A stretch of 11,174 nt of DNA, taken from NCBI GenBank assembly GCA_027575765.1, contig JANBPT010001295.1, positions 1 through 11,174 on the forward strand, read 5' to 3'. Below the pieces are notes generated by a model. It did not search any database. It was not told the origin of the DNA and saw only the letters and a program-made list of their open reading frames with translations. The translations under genes and the position numbers were made by a program. This DNA is from Tieghemiomyces parasiticus (lineage: Eukaryota; Kickxellomycota; Dimargaritomycetes; Dimargaritales; Dimargaritaceae). Shown in pieces: positions 1 to 9,710 of the stretch; position 1 is the first letter of the stretch; every line of letters starts with the position of its first letter.

Positions 1-1396
1 TTGACGAGAGAGGCACAGAAGTGTAGTTGGTTGTTACAAATACCGGACAGTGCCGGAGTATAAGTGGCAGTCGGAGAGGGAGCTCAAAGGTCAGGAGGAG
101 GGTGCCATGCCCTAAATTATTGATCCGAGCAGTTGTGGCATCTCCACCCTTTTTGTCTACCTAGCTTTCCTATTCGACCTACATATTGCCTATTTATAGC
201 GACGCCAAACCTTCCTTATCTGTTAGATGCCACTATTTCGACAGACGCCTCTACTTCAGTCCTATAGGGCTTAGCTTCCTTCAGTTTCCCCCCTCCACTG
301 ATGCGGAAACACGACCGCTGCCTTCCTACTTCGCCTTGGCGCCAGCCCCGCCTCGCCCTGCCATCCTTTGGGATTCCTCCTAACCCAAGCGGTAGCCGCT
401 TTGAAGGACGCAGGACATTCCTCCAGTACAAAATACCGTCCCAAGTCACTACGTAGTAAGCGATAGCTTATTTACCCACAGCCAATTTCTTAGACGCCCA
501 TCCATTCCGTTTCATTGATGAATATTTCCGCTCTTTAGTCCTTAGTGCATCTGGCTAGTTCGCCTTTTTTTCCTCTAGGGTGGTTTTCCCTACGATACAC
601 CCTGAGACATTTTGACTGGACGTGAACCAGGGTTGCCATCTGGCATCATCTCAACCCTATATGTTTAGGTAAATGGAAGTGCTACAGGCACCTCCATCTT
701 AGTGGGTTAGAGAGCTGGATTTGGATAACCGTGGGGCAGGGGGGGCTGTCGGTAACAGTATCAATGCTAAACGTACTATACTCAATGCGGCGATGCCACC
801 TTGTCTAACTTCACCATTTTCGGGTAGTCTACCCTGTGTCGCTCGGGATAAACCTCCCTAGCAGCCGACCTCTGGTTCATTTTATTTACCTGTTGTGCTA
901 CATTGGCTAATTCTATATGATTAGGTGTTCGGTCCTATTGATGAAATAACCTCGACAAAAAAACAACTAAGCAGATGACCCTAGCCTCTCTTTACCTGTG
1001 CTTCCAATACTATGCGTACAGCTCTGGGCATAGACGTGGAGTTTTGCAGCCATGTGAGACGCCCGGGGTTCCTAATACTCCCGTAGGCGAGTGGCATTCC
1101 CAATACTTATTTCGCTGTCACATTGTAGAGCGCCTTCACTGGAACTACTAGCTAACGGTCGGAAGATGCCGTTGATAATGATATGGTCGGAGGATCGCTT
1201 GCTATACTACCTGGTATTGGTAACCTTGGGTGTCATATTCCAAAGGCCGCTTAGTATTCGTTTTAACCTTTTGGTGTTACTTCTCGTCCCAAACCCCTCA
1301 GGTCTTGCCCTCGTAACTTCATGGACTGCCTTTGTAGATGGCTTTGTGGTGACTCGTCTTAATACTCCCAGTTAAGAGACGTATTTTGTTTAGGGA
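1..1396. other. Intergenic region with no supported gene
   Basis: I see no coding sequence here. Open frames on both strands are under about 95 codons, resemble no family I know, lack convincing splice-joined partners and often need a non-ATG start. There is no tRNA-like B box, no tandem repeat and no transposase-like protein. The stretch lies downstream of the minus-strand peptidase gene, so it may hold its 3' flank and the promoter of a gene outside the window. Confidence 0.6.
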
Positions 1397-1402
1397 TTTA
1401 TT
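1397..1402 (-). terminator. Candidate poly(A) signal of the M28 peptidase gene
   Basis: The minus strand reads AATAAA about 125 bases past the peptidase stop codon, a usual distance for a fungal 3' end. It is only a hexamer match, and fungal poly(A) signals are loose, so this is a suggestion. Confidence 0.35.
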
Positions 1403-1525
1403 ATGAGCCCGGTTTCGCATGTTTTTGGGGACAACTAGACACGCTTATACGTACCGCTGGCACCGCCAAACTATACTTCAACGGCTGGGTTTACAAGCCC
1501 CACCTTCCCTCCTCCTCCTCCCTCT

Positions 1526-2698
1526 CTATTCCACCTGCGATAATTCCACAGCGAACCCGATCGCGATCTTGGCGAACCCTAGCACCCGCTCGAGGCTGAT
1601 CGTAGCCAGAGTGTCGTTTAAGCTATGGATATTGGTATTCGACTTCATCTTGCTACTTTCGAATGGCGTGGTGGCCGGGAACCCGGCCTTGGACCAGGAC
1701 GCATGATCGGAGCAGGCGTAGCCGCAAACACAATCGGTGGCGATGTAGTCAGTATACTCTTGAATGATGCGGCGGGTGAAGACGTTGAGTTCCGGATCCG
1801 TGTTATCGGTGATGAGGCCAATATCTTTGGTACCGTCCGTGAAACCGGTCATGTCGAGCTGCATCATGGCCACCACGGGGGTCCGTTGCCATAGGAACTG
1901 CTGGACCACGTCAGCCGACCCGACGAGGCCAATCTCCTCGCCGGCGTACCAGTGGAATTCCAGGGTCCGGTGCGGCCGGTATTGCGACTTGAGGATGGCC
2001 TGATAGGCCGCCCATACCGAAGCCGTGCCGCTGCCATCATCGTCTGCCCCGGGGGCCTCCCCATTCATGGGGTCGACCAGGCTGATGGAGTCCTGGTGGG
2101 CGCCAATAACTATCGTCTCGTTGCTAAGGGTATTGTTGAAACTCGTGCCTTGAATGCGCGCCACCAGGCTGCGCTGAGGGATACTGGAGTGGGTGACCTG
2201 ACGCAACTGGATGTTGAGGTTGCCACGGTACTTCATGGTGAACTGGCGAACCTGCGTGTACAGCCAGTTGGAAGAATTAACCCCGCTGGGAGATTTGCAG
2301 TAGCGGTTGGGGAATGCGGTAAAATTGACCAGGAAGTCTTCGATGGTGTCCACGGTTACTAGCTCGTTGATCTCTTTGACGATACCTTGCTGGTTGAGGG
2401 ACTGAGGGTACCGCGCGGCTGAGACTTGGCCGTTGGCTAGCGGTGTCTGGGCCTTCTGCGGGATAGAAGTCCTGACAACGGGTGAAGATTCGGTAACGTC
2501 CATAAACTTGGTGCCCGTACGCACGAGATCCAGCACCTCGCCCTCGGTCATCCAGGCGCCGGCGTCGGTTGGGTGGGTCTGGATGAGGCGATGGGTGCTG
2601 GAGTGCGCCCGAGGCACGGGTAACGGTTGGCGGTGGGCCAACGTGCTGGCGGCCGCCAGCAGGCCAGCAACGCAAAGCAAAGAAAGCATACGAGTCAT
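1526..2698 (-). CDS. Secreted M28 (leucine-type) aminopeptidase, intronless
   Basis: This gene encodes a 390-residue zinc exopeptidase that should remove N-terminal amino acids from peptides outside the cell. Residues 1-21 form a signal peptide (MTRML, a run of Leu, Ala and Val, likely cut after ...STLA). A propeptide follows to about residue 110, and the catalytic domain fills the rest. The di-zinc ligands of the Aeromonas aminopeptidase type are all visible: His201 in GAHQDS, bridging Asp220 in APGADDDGSG, Glu255 next to catalytic Glu254 in AGEEIGL, Asp282 in QLDMTGF, and His358 in NIHSLNDT. A CGYAC pair (Cys325, Cys329) before SDHASW matches the family disulfide, and Cys323 is an extra cysteine. 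Asn-glycosylation sequons occur at about 125, 141, 188, 193 and 361. The frame stays open to an earlier ATG at 2776, but that ATG touches the TATA-like box and would bury the signal peptide, so I start at 2698. There are no introns, unlike the two neighbours. Confidence 0.93.
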   Translation of the reverse strand: MTRMLSLLCVAGLLAAASTLAHRQPLPVPRAHSSTHRLIQTHPTDAGAWMTEGEVLDLVRTGTKFMDVTESSPVVRTSIPQKAQTPLANGQVSAARYPQSLNQQGIVKEINELVTVDTIEDFLVNFTAFPNRYCKSPSGVNSSNWLYTQVRQFTMKYRGNLNIQLRQVTHSSIPQRSLVARIQGTSFNNTLSNETIVIGAHQDSISLVDPMNGEAPGADDDGSGTASVWAAYQAILKSQYRPHRTLEFHWYAGEEIGLVGSADVVQQFLWQRTPVVAMMQLDMTGFTDGTKDIGLITDNTDPELNVFTRRIIQEYTDYIATDCVCGYACSDHASWSKAGFPATTPFESSKMKSNTNIHSLNDTLATISLERVLGFAKIAIGFAVELSQVE

Positions 2699-2778
2699 TG
2701 GCCAGTGAATCCTTGGTAAATTGGTCGAGTGGGTGGGATGCAGGTGGATCTGTAGCGCCAAAACTGGGCCACCCACGT

Positions 2779-2784
2779 CTTATA
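2779..2784 (-). promoter_or_regulatory. TATA-like box of the M28 peptidase gene
   Basis: The minus strand reads CGCTTATAAGAC here, about 80 bases before the chosen ATG at 2698. That leaves room for a transcript start near 2750 and a leader of about 50 bases. Such a start would exclude the upstream in-frame ATG at 2776 from most transcripts, which supports the start at 2698. Confidence 0.45.
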
Positions 2785-3621
2785 AGCGAGCGGGCTTGGG
2801 AATTCACTCCCCCCTGGCCTGTGTAAGTACCTGATACCGTTGGTCACCAGGGTAGGGTCCGCCGGTCGAGTTCAAGGCCTTTGCCACCTCGTGGTTGCGG
2901 CAAAAATAGGGGGCAAGTCAGGGGCGGCTCCTGGTCACGGCTCAACGGAGGTCTCCGGTGGATTGTTTGCTGCCCTAACTCCATCAACTACACACCTCCG
3001 ATTTATAGTGAGTACCAATGCACCAATGACTGCAGGGCTCCATCAGGAATGCGGTCGCCTTACAGTTCTTCTTTTTCGCTGCACCCGCGGACAGGGACTT
3101 TTCGATAGTCAGGCTGTCCCGTGCCCTATCCGGCACCCTATGCCGGTGAGTGTACCTGCCCTCGTGAACCCCTTAGGAACAGTGGCCCCTGTCCATAGAT
3201 TATAGTGATCCAAATCCACCGGACTATGACTCCCATCGTGATCTTCTACCGTTCAGGCATCTAGTGCGATTGGAGCTAGGACACAGGGGTGTAGAACAGG
3301 TACCTCCTGCCATTCCGGCCGTTGGCACCTGACCCCTCACCGTCAACGCCTGATCTTGCGTCTACTTAAAAATACCCGAGGTTATCTTCGATTATTATCT
3401 GTATACTATAGGGAACAGTAACTTGTAGTTGTAAATTTACACTAATGACCAAGTAGGGCAAGGTGAACTAAGGGGGCGGGCATACTAGGTCTGGGACCTG
3501 GTGGCTTAACTAAGTCGAGTCCGGGCGGAGTGCGACTTCCAATACGTGGTGAAGCCGGCGCCGGTGTGTGTGGCGGGCCGACAGGGGCCCAGTGTAGCCC
3601 CTGACGGGCCCGGGTAATTGT
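2785..3621. other. Intergenic region between the peptidase and oxidoreductase genes
   Basis: This stretch lies upstream of the peptidase gene and downstream of the oxidoreductase gene, both on the minus strand. It should hold the distal promoter of the first and the 3' end of the second. I found no coding sequence with family resemblance and no clear AATAAA on the minus strand near 3621. The open frame at 2840-3205 is unsupported. Confidence 0.5.
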
Positions 3622-5916
3622 CTAGATCTTGGACTTGATGAACGGCTCCGAGCCAACTTCGAACCGCATGCCCTTTGAGCGGTAGCGCTTAAGCAGGGCC
3701 TCGCCCATAGCGGCGGCTGGGGTGAGAACGCCTCCCGGCACATTGGTCTGGTCGCGCTGTAGGGCCAAGCACAGGGCGGCCTCAGAAACGTAGCGGATGG
3801 TCTGACCGTATCCCGGGTCGCTAGTACCTTCTACCTCAGCATAGGCTCGCACCACCTGGGCCGAGGCCTTGGTGTTGTCGGCGTTCGGCACGGAGCTGGG
3901 ATCGGCGGCCTCACCGATCAGATGGTGGGTGAAGTAGCCGCGTTTAATGACCTCCGGCTTGGGGCCTTCGCCGGGTGCGGGCAGGAATTTCAGCATCAGC
4001 CAGCGCGTCGGCGAAAAAGCAATCATCGCGTAGAAGAGGGTCAGGCCGGCTGTAGACAGGAAGGCTTTCCAGGCGCTAGGGAACGACAAAGTTTCCCTGA
4101 GGACGATAGCACAAAGGGGAGAGGGAAGTCCAAAGCAAGGCCAAAAGTATGTGACATCAGATCCCATGCAACAGATTAGTACCCTGGTGGCCTGGATTAG
4201 TGCATCGACCGTTGGCTACAGGCCTGGATCAATACGAATAGACCAGGATACTTACTCGTAGTGGAATTTGGGGCCATAGCCAAGCGCCTTGTTGCTCTCG
4301 CGTACGACGCCGGTGTTGGTGGGAGCCATGAAGAAGAAACCCTGCCACTTGCCAAAGTCCTCGTCGTAACGGATGGGCAGTCCACTCGAGCCTCTACCGG
4401 CATCTGCGTTTGAAATGTCTGGCTTGGGGCGTGTAGTGGGGTTGGAATCCTTGGCTGGTAGACGGAGATGCGATGGAGGCCCCGCGCGGATATTCGATCG
4501 GACGAGTATATAGGTCGGTTAGTCAGCAGAGTGAGAAATGCCAGCAGCCTCCCTTGATAACGGGTACGCCAGCCCTTTGAAGTCGGGTCCAGAGTTATTC
4601 TTTGAAGGGCAATGCCGCTTGTATTAATGCTGAAACGGCTTACCTCCGCCACATCATTTCGGACTCACCTTCCTCAGCACGCTGGGCCTTCTGAAACTTG
4701 GCACCGTTGGCGATGGTCTCGACCGCGGTGGCGATGGTACCACCACTAAAGGTACCCTTGAGACGGACCATCGATCCCTTAACCAGCTGGGCGTCCCGGC
4801 CGTAGCGTTGTTTGAGATAGTCGACTACCATGTACACGCCCAGGTCTGACGGGATGGAGTCGAAGCCGCAGCACGACACGATAAGAGCACCGTTACGGAC
4901 GGCCTGTGCGTGGTACTTGCGCGCCATGGCCTTTACCCACGTGATTTCGCCCGTGATATCAACGTAGTCGGTACTGTAGGTCGCACAGGCCCTGACGAGG
5001 GGCTCACCGTATTGGATATAGGGCCCCACAGTACTAATTACCACGCGGGTCTGGCGGACCATGACTGCCAGGCGGTCGTCGTCGGCACTGTCGGCTGTAA
5101 TGATAGCCAACTAGGAGTGGGTAGCCGGGGAGATGGTGAGCGAAACGACGGTTAAAAGCCATATAATGTCCATCAGAATCCCCGTCAAATAATGAGAACC
5201 GGGTGCAGAAGTTGGCCAAAGAGGGCCTACAGCCACTGAACGGCTTGGAATGCCCCGCTCTCTTATTTACCTTGCCGGCCTGGGGGTGGTTCGCGGCGAG
5301 TTCCTGACGCACACCCTCGAGCTTGCCCTGGTTGCGGCCAGCGAGGGCAAGGCGGAGATCCTGCGAGAAAAGAGGGCGGAAAGTTTTTGTACGTAACGGT
5401 GTTGCAAGGGCGTATTATGAGGGCCAGTGTCAGTGTGGCGTTGGTAGTCACGATAAGAGATTGGACTATGCTTTCGTCGAAGTAATAGGCTCGTCTACCT
5501 GAATACAGTACATCTGCAATAGTTGCCCCCCCCTGAAATCGATACACGTTTACCGCTGAACTCACCTTGGGACCCTCGCTCAGCAAATACTCGGCAACGT
5601 ACTGGCCGGTGAAGCCTGTGGCCCCCCAGACTACGTTGTTCATTTTTGTAGACAGCCATATCACGAGGCGCACAAGGAAATGTGGTTAGCGGCTAGGTTA
5701 CGGGTGGCCTGCTCCGCTGTCCACTAGAAGAGGTCGGCGTGCAGAGAGTCGGCGAGGGAGAGGCTGCGGATGCGAATCCATCCCCGTTGACAGCCGAGGT
5801 TCATTCATTACGGTGGCATGACTGTCCGGGCTTTCCACCCAGGCAAACTGGGGTGCCTACTTACCAACAATGTCGTAGGGGCGCTCGGCACGGGAGGGAG
5901 TGGCGGCATCAGCCAT
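3622..5916 (-). CDS. Saccharopine-dehydrogenase-like oxidoreductase (SCCPDH family), six exons
   Basis: Spliced on the minus strand from exons 5916-5865, 5630-5566, 5360-5271, 5110-4669, 4454-4256 and 4096-3622, this gives 440 residues, close to the roughly 430 of human SCCPDH. All phases agree. Residues 16-27 read IVVWGATGFTGQ, the Rossmann dinucleotide loop, with its GxxGxxG glycines at 20, 23 and 26. STVGPY and CGFDSIPSDLG (150-160) are typical of this family. Residues about 294-310 form one hydrophobic segment, as in lipid-droplet SCCPDH proteins and mycobacterial trans-acting enoyl reductases, so the protein may sit on a lipid droplet or ER membrane. The substrate cannot be read from the sequence. 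It is not the lysine-pathway saccharopine reductase Lys9, which has a different N-terminus. The start has a good context (CACCATGG), and an in-frame stop lies upstream at 5973-5971. Acceptor choice at exon 6 and donor choice at exon 4 are the least certain points. Confidence 0.88.
4076..4098 (-). other. Two acceptor sites 21 bases apart before exon 6
   Basis: On the minus strand, an AG ending at 4097 (CCTCAG) and another ending at 4076 (CCCTAG) both keep the frame. The first adds seven residues (ETLSFPS), giving FHYEETLSFPSAWK, and the second gives FHYDAWK. I chose the first because it is the upstream AG, has the stronger CAG, and its length before the hydrophobic segment fits my recollection of relatives. 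Both forms could be made. Confidence 0.5.
4638..4669 (-). other. Nested donor sites at the end of exon 4
   Basis: Two good donors lie 25 bases apart on the minus strand: GTGAGT starting at 4668 and GTAAGC starting at 4643. Only the first joins in frame to the acceptor ending at 4455, giving RAEEAKDSNP. Use of the second with that acceptor shifts the frame and meets a TAG after about 20 codons, so such a transcript would be a target for decay. Confidence 0.55.
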
Positions 5917-5969
5917 GGTGACACGGGACTTTCTGTGAAGAAGCGTGGTTCGTCCGGGAGGGACGGGCG

Positions 5970-5975
5970 GTTATA
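5970..5975 (-). promoter_or_regulatory. TATA-like box of the oxidoreductase gene
   Basis: The minus strand reads GACTTATAACC about 55-60 bases before the ATG at 5916. If used, it would give a leader of only about 25-30 bases. The TAA inside it is in frame with the gene and closes the frame upstream of the start. Confidence 0.4.
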
Positions 5976-6075
5976 AGTCTTTAGAATGCGATGGAGACGA
6001 GAAGAACCGGAGGTTAGGCATCGACGGGCTGCCACGGACAAAGGTGGACAAGTAATCGATAAAGGAATGGCCGAG

Positions 6076-6080
6076 ATTGG
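6076..6080 (-). promoter_or_regulatory. CCAAT box candidate of the oxidoreductase gene
   Basis: The minus strand reads CCAAT about 100 bases upstream of the TATA-like box. CCAAT bound by the HAP/CBF complex is common in fungal promoters. A five-base match is weak alone, but the same spacing recurs in front of the spermidine synthase gene. Confidence 0.3.
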
Positions 6081-6355
6081 GAACCCAACAGAGGTCAGGG
6101 CGTTTGGTCGGGACGGAAAGGAATGCGGGCAGGGGCTGGGCGCTTGACTCCGGGATAAGGTGACTGATAGGAATATGACCTTGCAGGCAAAGTACAGAAG
6201 GGAGCTAGATAGCTGGCGGTGCTGGCTGCAGAAGACGGAAAGAGAACAAAATTCAACGAAGCCAAGGATACTGACGGTTAAGGACCTTATGGACGGGCGA
6301 TTGAGACTGCTGGTATAAATACGAGCACAGGTGCATAGAGCCAGCCCGGACTAGT

Positions 6356-6401
6356 GGAGGTGTCACAATCGCCCTCGGGCTGTAAGAGCCCTGACGCCTC
6401 C
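6356..6401. repeat. Inverted repeat with a nested hairpin
   Basis: The arms GGAGGTGTCA (6356-6365) and TGACGCCTCC (6392-6401) pair over 10 bases with one G-T wobble. Inside, GGGCT (6377-6381) and AGCCC (6387-6391) form a 5-bp hairpin with a 5-base loop that directly abuts the outer right arm. It lies mid-way in the divergent region. A repeat of this size can arise by chance in 11 kb. Confidence 0.4.
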
Positions 6402-7148
6402 TCCCAATCGTCATCAACCAGGCAACCATCGGTGGTTCGGTGACATATGCCAGTCACTTACTGATTACGCCCGAGAACCTCTCCTTGCCGCACTTTCCCA
6501 CCAGCGAGGACATGCGGGTGTGGGGAGAGAGCTAGGCCCCTTACCCACGGCGACCGCCGATGAGGCACACGTACCCCGGCCAATCCGGTGCTTCCTCAGT
6601 ACACCTACAGCTGGGCTGATACTGTGTACCGGGAAGCGAAAACTGACATATGCTTACCAATAGTTCTCCTTGCCGCGAGATCAAGTCTACGTTACACCCC
6701 GCAGGTTTTGAGCGGCGGTATTGTAGGTAAGCTCGCCTCGGTTTTAATTAGGAAGCAGGCGTGCGGCCTACGTGGACCTTGTTGCCCGCACACCCTTTCA
6801 AGGGACTGTCGCTGCCCAGGTTAAGGCCCTTGGTATCAGAAGCACACATTGGGTCACCAGACAGGCAGCCTGTAGCAATGAGGGTCTTGGGTGCCCAGCC
6901 GCGTCCCACCTGCTACTGGCAACCCATCGAGTACTAGTGCCTACCTAACCAGGGGACCATACCGGAGTGGAACACTTAATGAAAATAGACCCGCTGGCGG
7001 AAATGTATACTTGGGCGCGGGAAAGTGCGTGGCTGCAGCTGCTGCAGAGGTTGGACGACGGCCCACCAGCCAGGTTGGAGGAACAACCCTCGAGGGCGTC
7101 CGGCGCAGTACCCTACTGGTTTTGCGGTTTACCCTGGTTGCCGCCCCA

Positions 7149-7153
7149 CCAAT
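7149..7153 (+). promoter_or_regulatory. CCAAT box candidate of the spermidine synthase gene
   Basis: CCAAT sits within CCCCACCAATCGCG, about 103 bases before the TATA-like box and about 280 before the start codon. It is a plausible HAP/CBF site by sequence and spacing only. Confidence 0.35.
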
Positions 7154-7192
7154 CGCGTGGGAGCTGATGTGGCTGGGCCAACATCATAAACC

Positions 7193-7218
7193 CCCCCCTT
7201 CGTCATTAACGAGGGGGG
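7193..7218. repeat. C/G-rich inverted repeat in the spermidine synthase promoter
   Basis: CCCCCC-TTCGT (7193-7203) pairs with ACGA-GGGGGG (7209-7218) over 10 bp, with one bulged T and a 5-base loop CATTA. It lies between the CCAAT and TATA candidates. The C-run followed by TT resembles the CCCCT core bound by stress-type zinc-finger activators, present here in both orientations. It is too far upstream to be a terminator of any gene seen here. Confidence 0.45.
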
Positions 7219-7255
7219 TGACTCGCGGCAAGCCGGCAGATAACGGTGTAGCCTT

Positions 7256-7261
7256 TATAAG
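7256..7261 (+). promoter_or_regulatory. TATA-like box of the spermidine synthase gene
   Basis: TATAAG within CCTTTATAAGAA lies about 175 bases before the ATG at 7433. The stretch from about 7320 to 7430 is rich in C and T and contains no ATG, as expected for a fungal initiation region and 5' leader. No upstream ORF was seen in that leader. Confidence 0.45.
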
Positions 7262-7432
7262 AACCCGCCAAAGTTGCTGCGACCGTCTTAACCAGCGTCT
7301 TCAGCCTTGCAACCCCTTGCCTACTTTTAATAGCCAGCCCTAGACTTTTCTTCACTCCCTTCCTTATCGCTCAACTCCCCAGGTCGTTCGTAACTCCCTG
7401 ATCACCACCCGCCCCCATCGACTCTATCAGCC

Positions 7433-9367
<1,935 letters not shown>

Positions 9368-9649
9368 GTGACGGTCCATGCTCCAAACAAGGCATATTCC
9401 CGAATCCAAAACTCCACGGATCTAAGTATTTCGACTCTTCGCCCAGCTTAACGCGATAACTATACGCCGGTCCCGTTATTCCGGGTGTCCCTATCACATC
9501 GCAGCGACCAGCTCTTATCTGAACGGTAACTCTGTCCCAATCAAGGTCCAGCGACACTGTTACTATCGGTGGTAAGTAGGCTGGCAATTTTTACTACCCA
9601 CATAGATATATCAGTCATGGATTGAGGATACAAAACTAAATATAATAGA

Positions 9650-9702
9650 AATAAATTGGCTGGATATGTATAAATAAGGAGTTTTAGCGTCTATAGAATA
9701 AA
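9650..9702 (+). terminator. Candidate poly(A) region of the spermidine synthase gene
   Basis: AATAAA occurs at 9650-9655 and again at 9697-9702, with ATAAATAAG between them, inside an AT-rich block from about 9600 to 9710. These are the first such hexamers seen after the stop, about 285 and 330 bases downstream, which is rather far for a fungus. An earlier unrecognised signal is possible. Confidence 0.3.
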
Positions 9703-9710
9703 CAAGAGAC

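Larger units (their letters stand above)
5917..7432. other. Divergent intergenic region, oxidoreductase and spermidine synthase
   Basis: About 1.5 kb separates the two divergent start codons. It holds TATA and CCAAT candidates for each gene at its two ends and two inverted repeats (listed separately). Open frames here, such as the one at 6891-7343, have no family resemblance and overlap the promoter elements. I see no tRNA or mobile-element trace. Confidence 0.6.

Noticed and set aside
1091..1375. Hydrophobic 94-codon plus-strand frame that might be a small membrane protein
   Set aside because: It needs a non-ATG start, has no basic-flanked regular membrane segments, and resembles no family.
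1952..2362. Plus-strand open frame of 136 codons inside the peptidase gene
   Set aside because: It is antisense to the catalytic domain, which carries all the conserved zinc ligands; the frame is a by-product of codon bias.
2277..2807. Long minus-strand open frame overlapping the peptidase N-terminus
   Set aside because: It lies in another frame of the same DNA as the peptidase signal peptide and propeptide and has no family motif, so it is a shadow of a GC-rich gene.
2840..3205. Open frame of 121 codons between the first two genes
   Set aside because: It has a mixed composition without motifs, overlaps another frame of the same strand, and has no plausible splice partners.
3622..5916. Reading the oxidoreductase as Lys9 (lysine-pathway saccharopine reductase)
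   Set aside because: The IVVWGATGFTGQ start, CGFDSIPSDLG motif and late hydrophobic segment are those of the SCCPDH branch, not of Lys9.
6891..7343. Open frame of 150 codons upstream of spermidine synthase
   Set aside because: It spans the CCAAT, hairpin and TATA candidates of the spermidine synthase promoter and encodes a protein with no recognisable domain.
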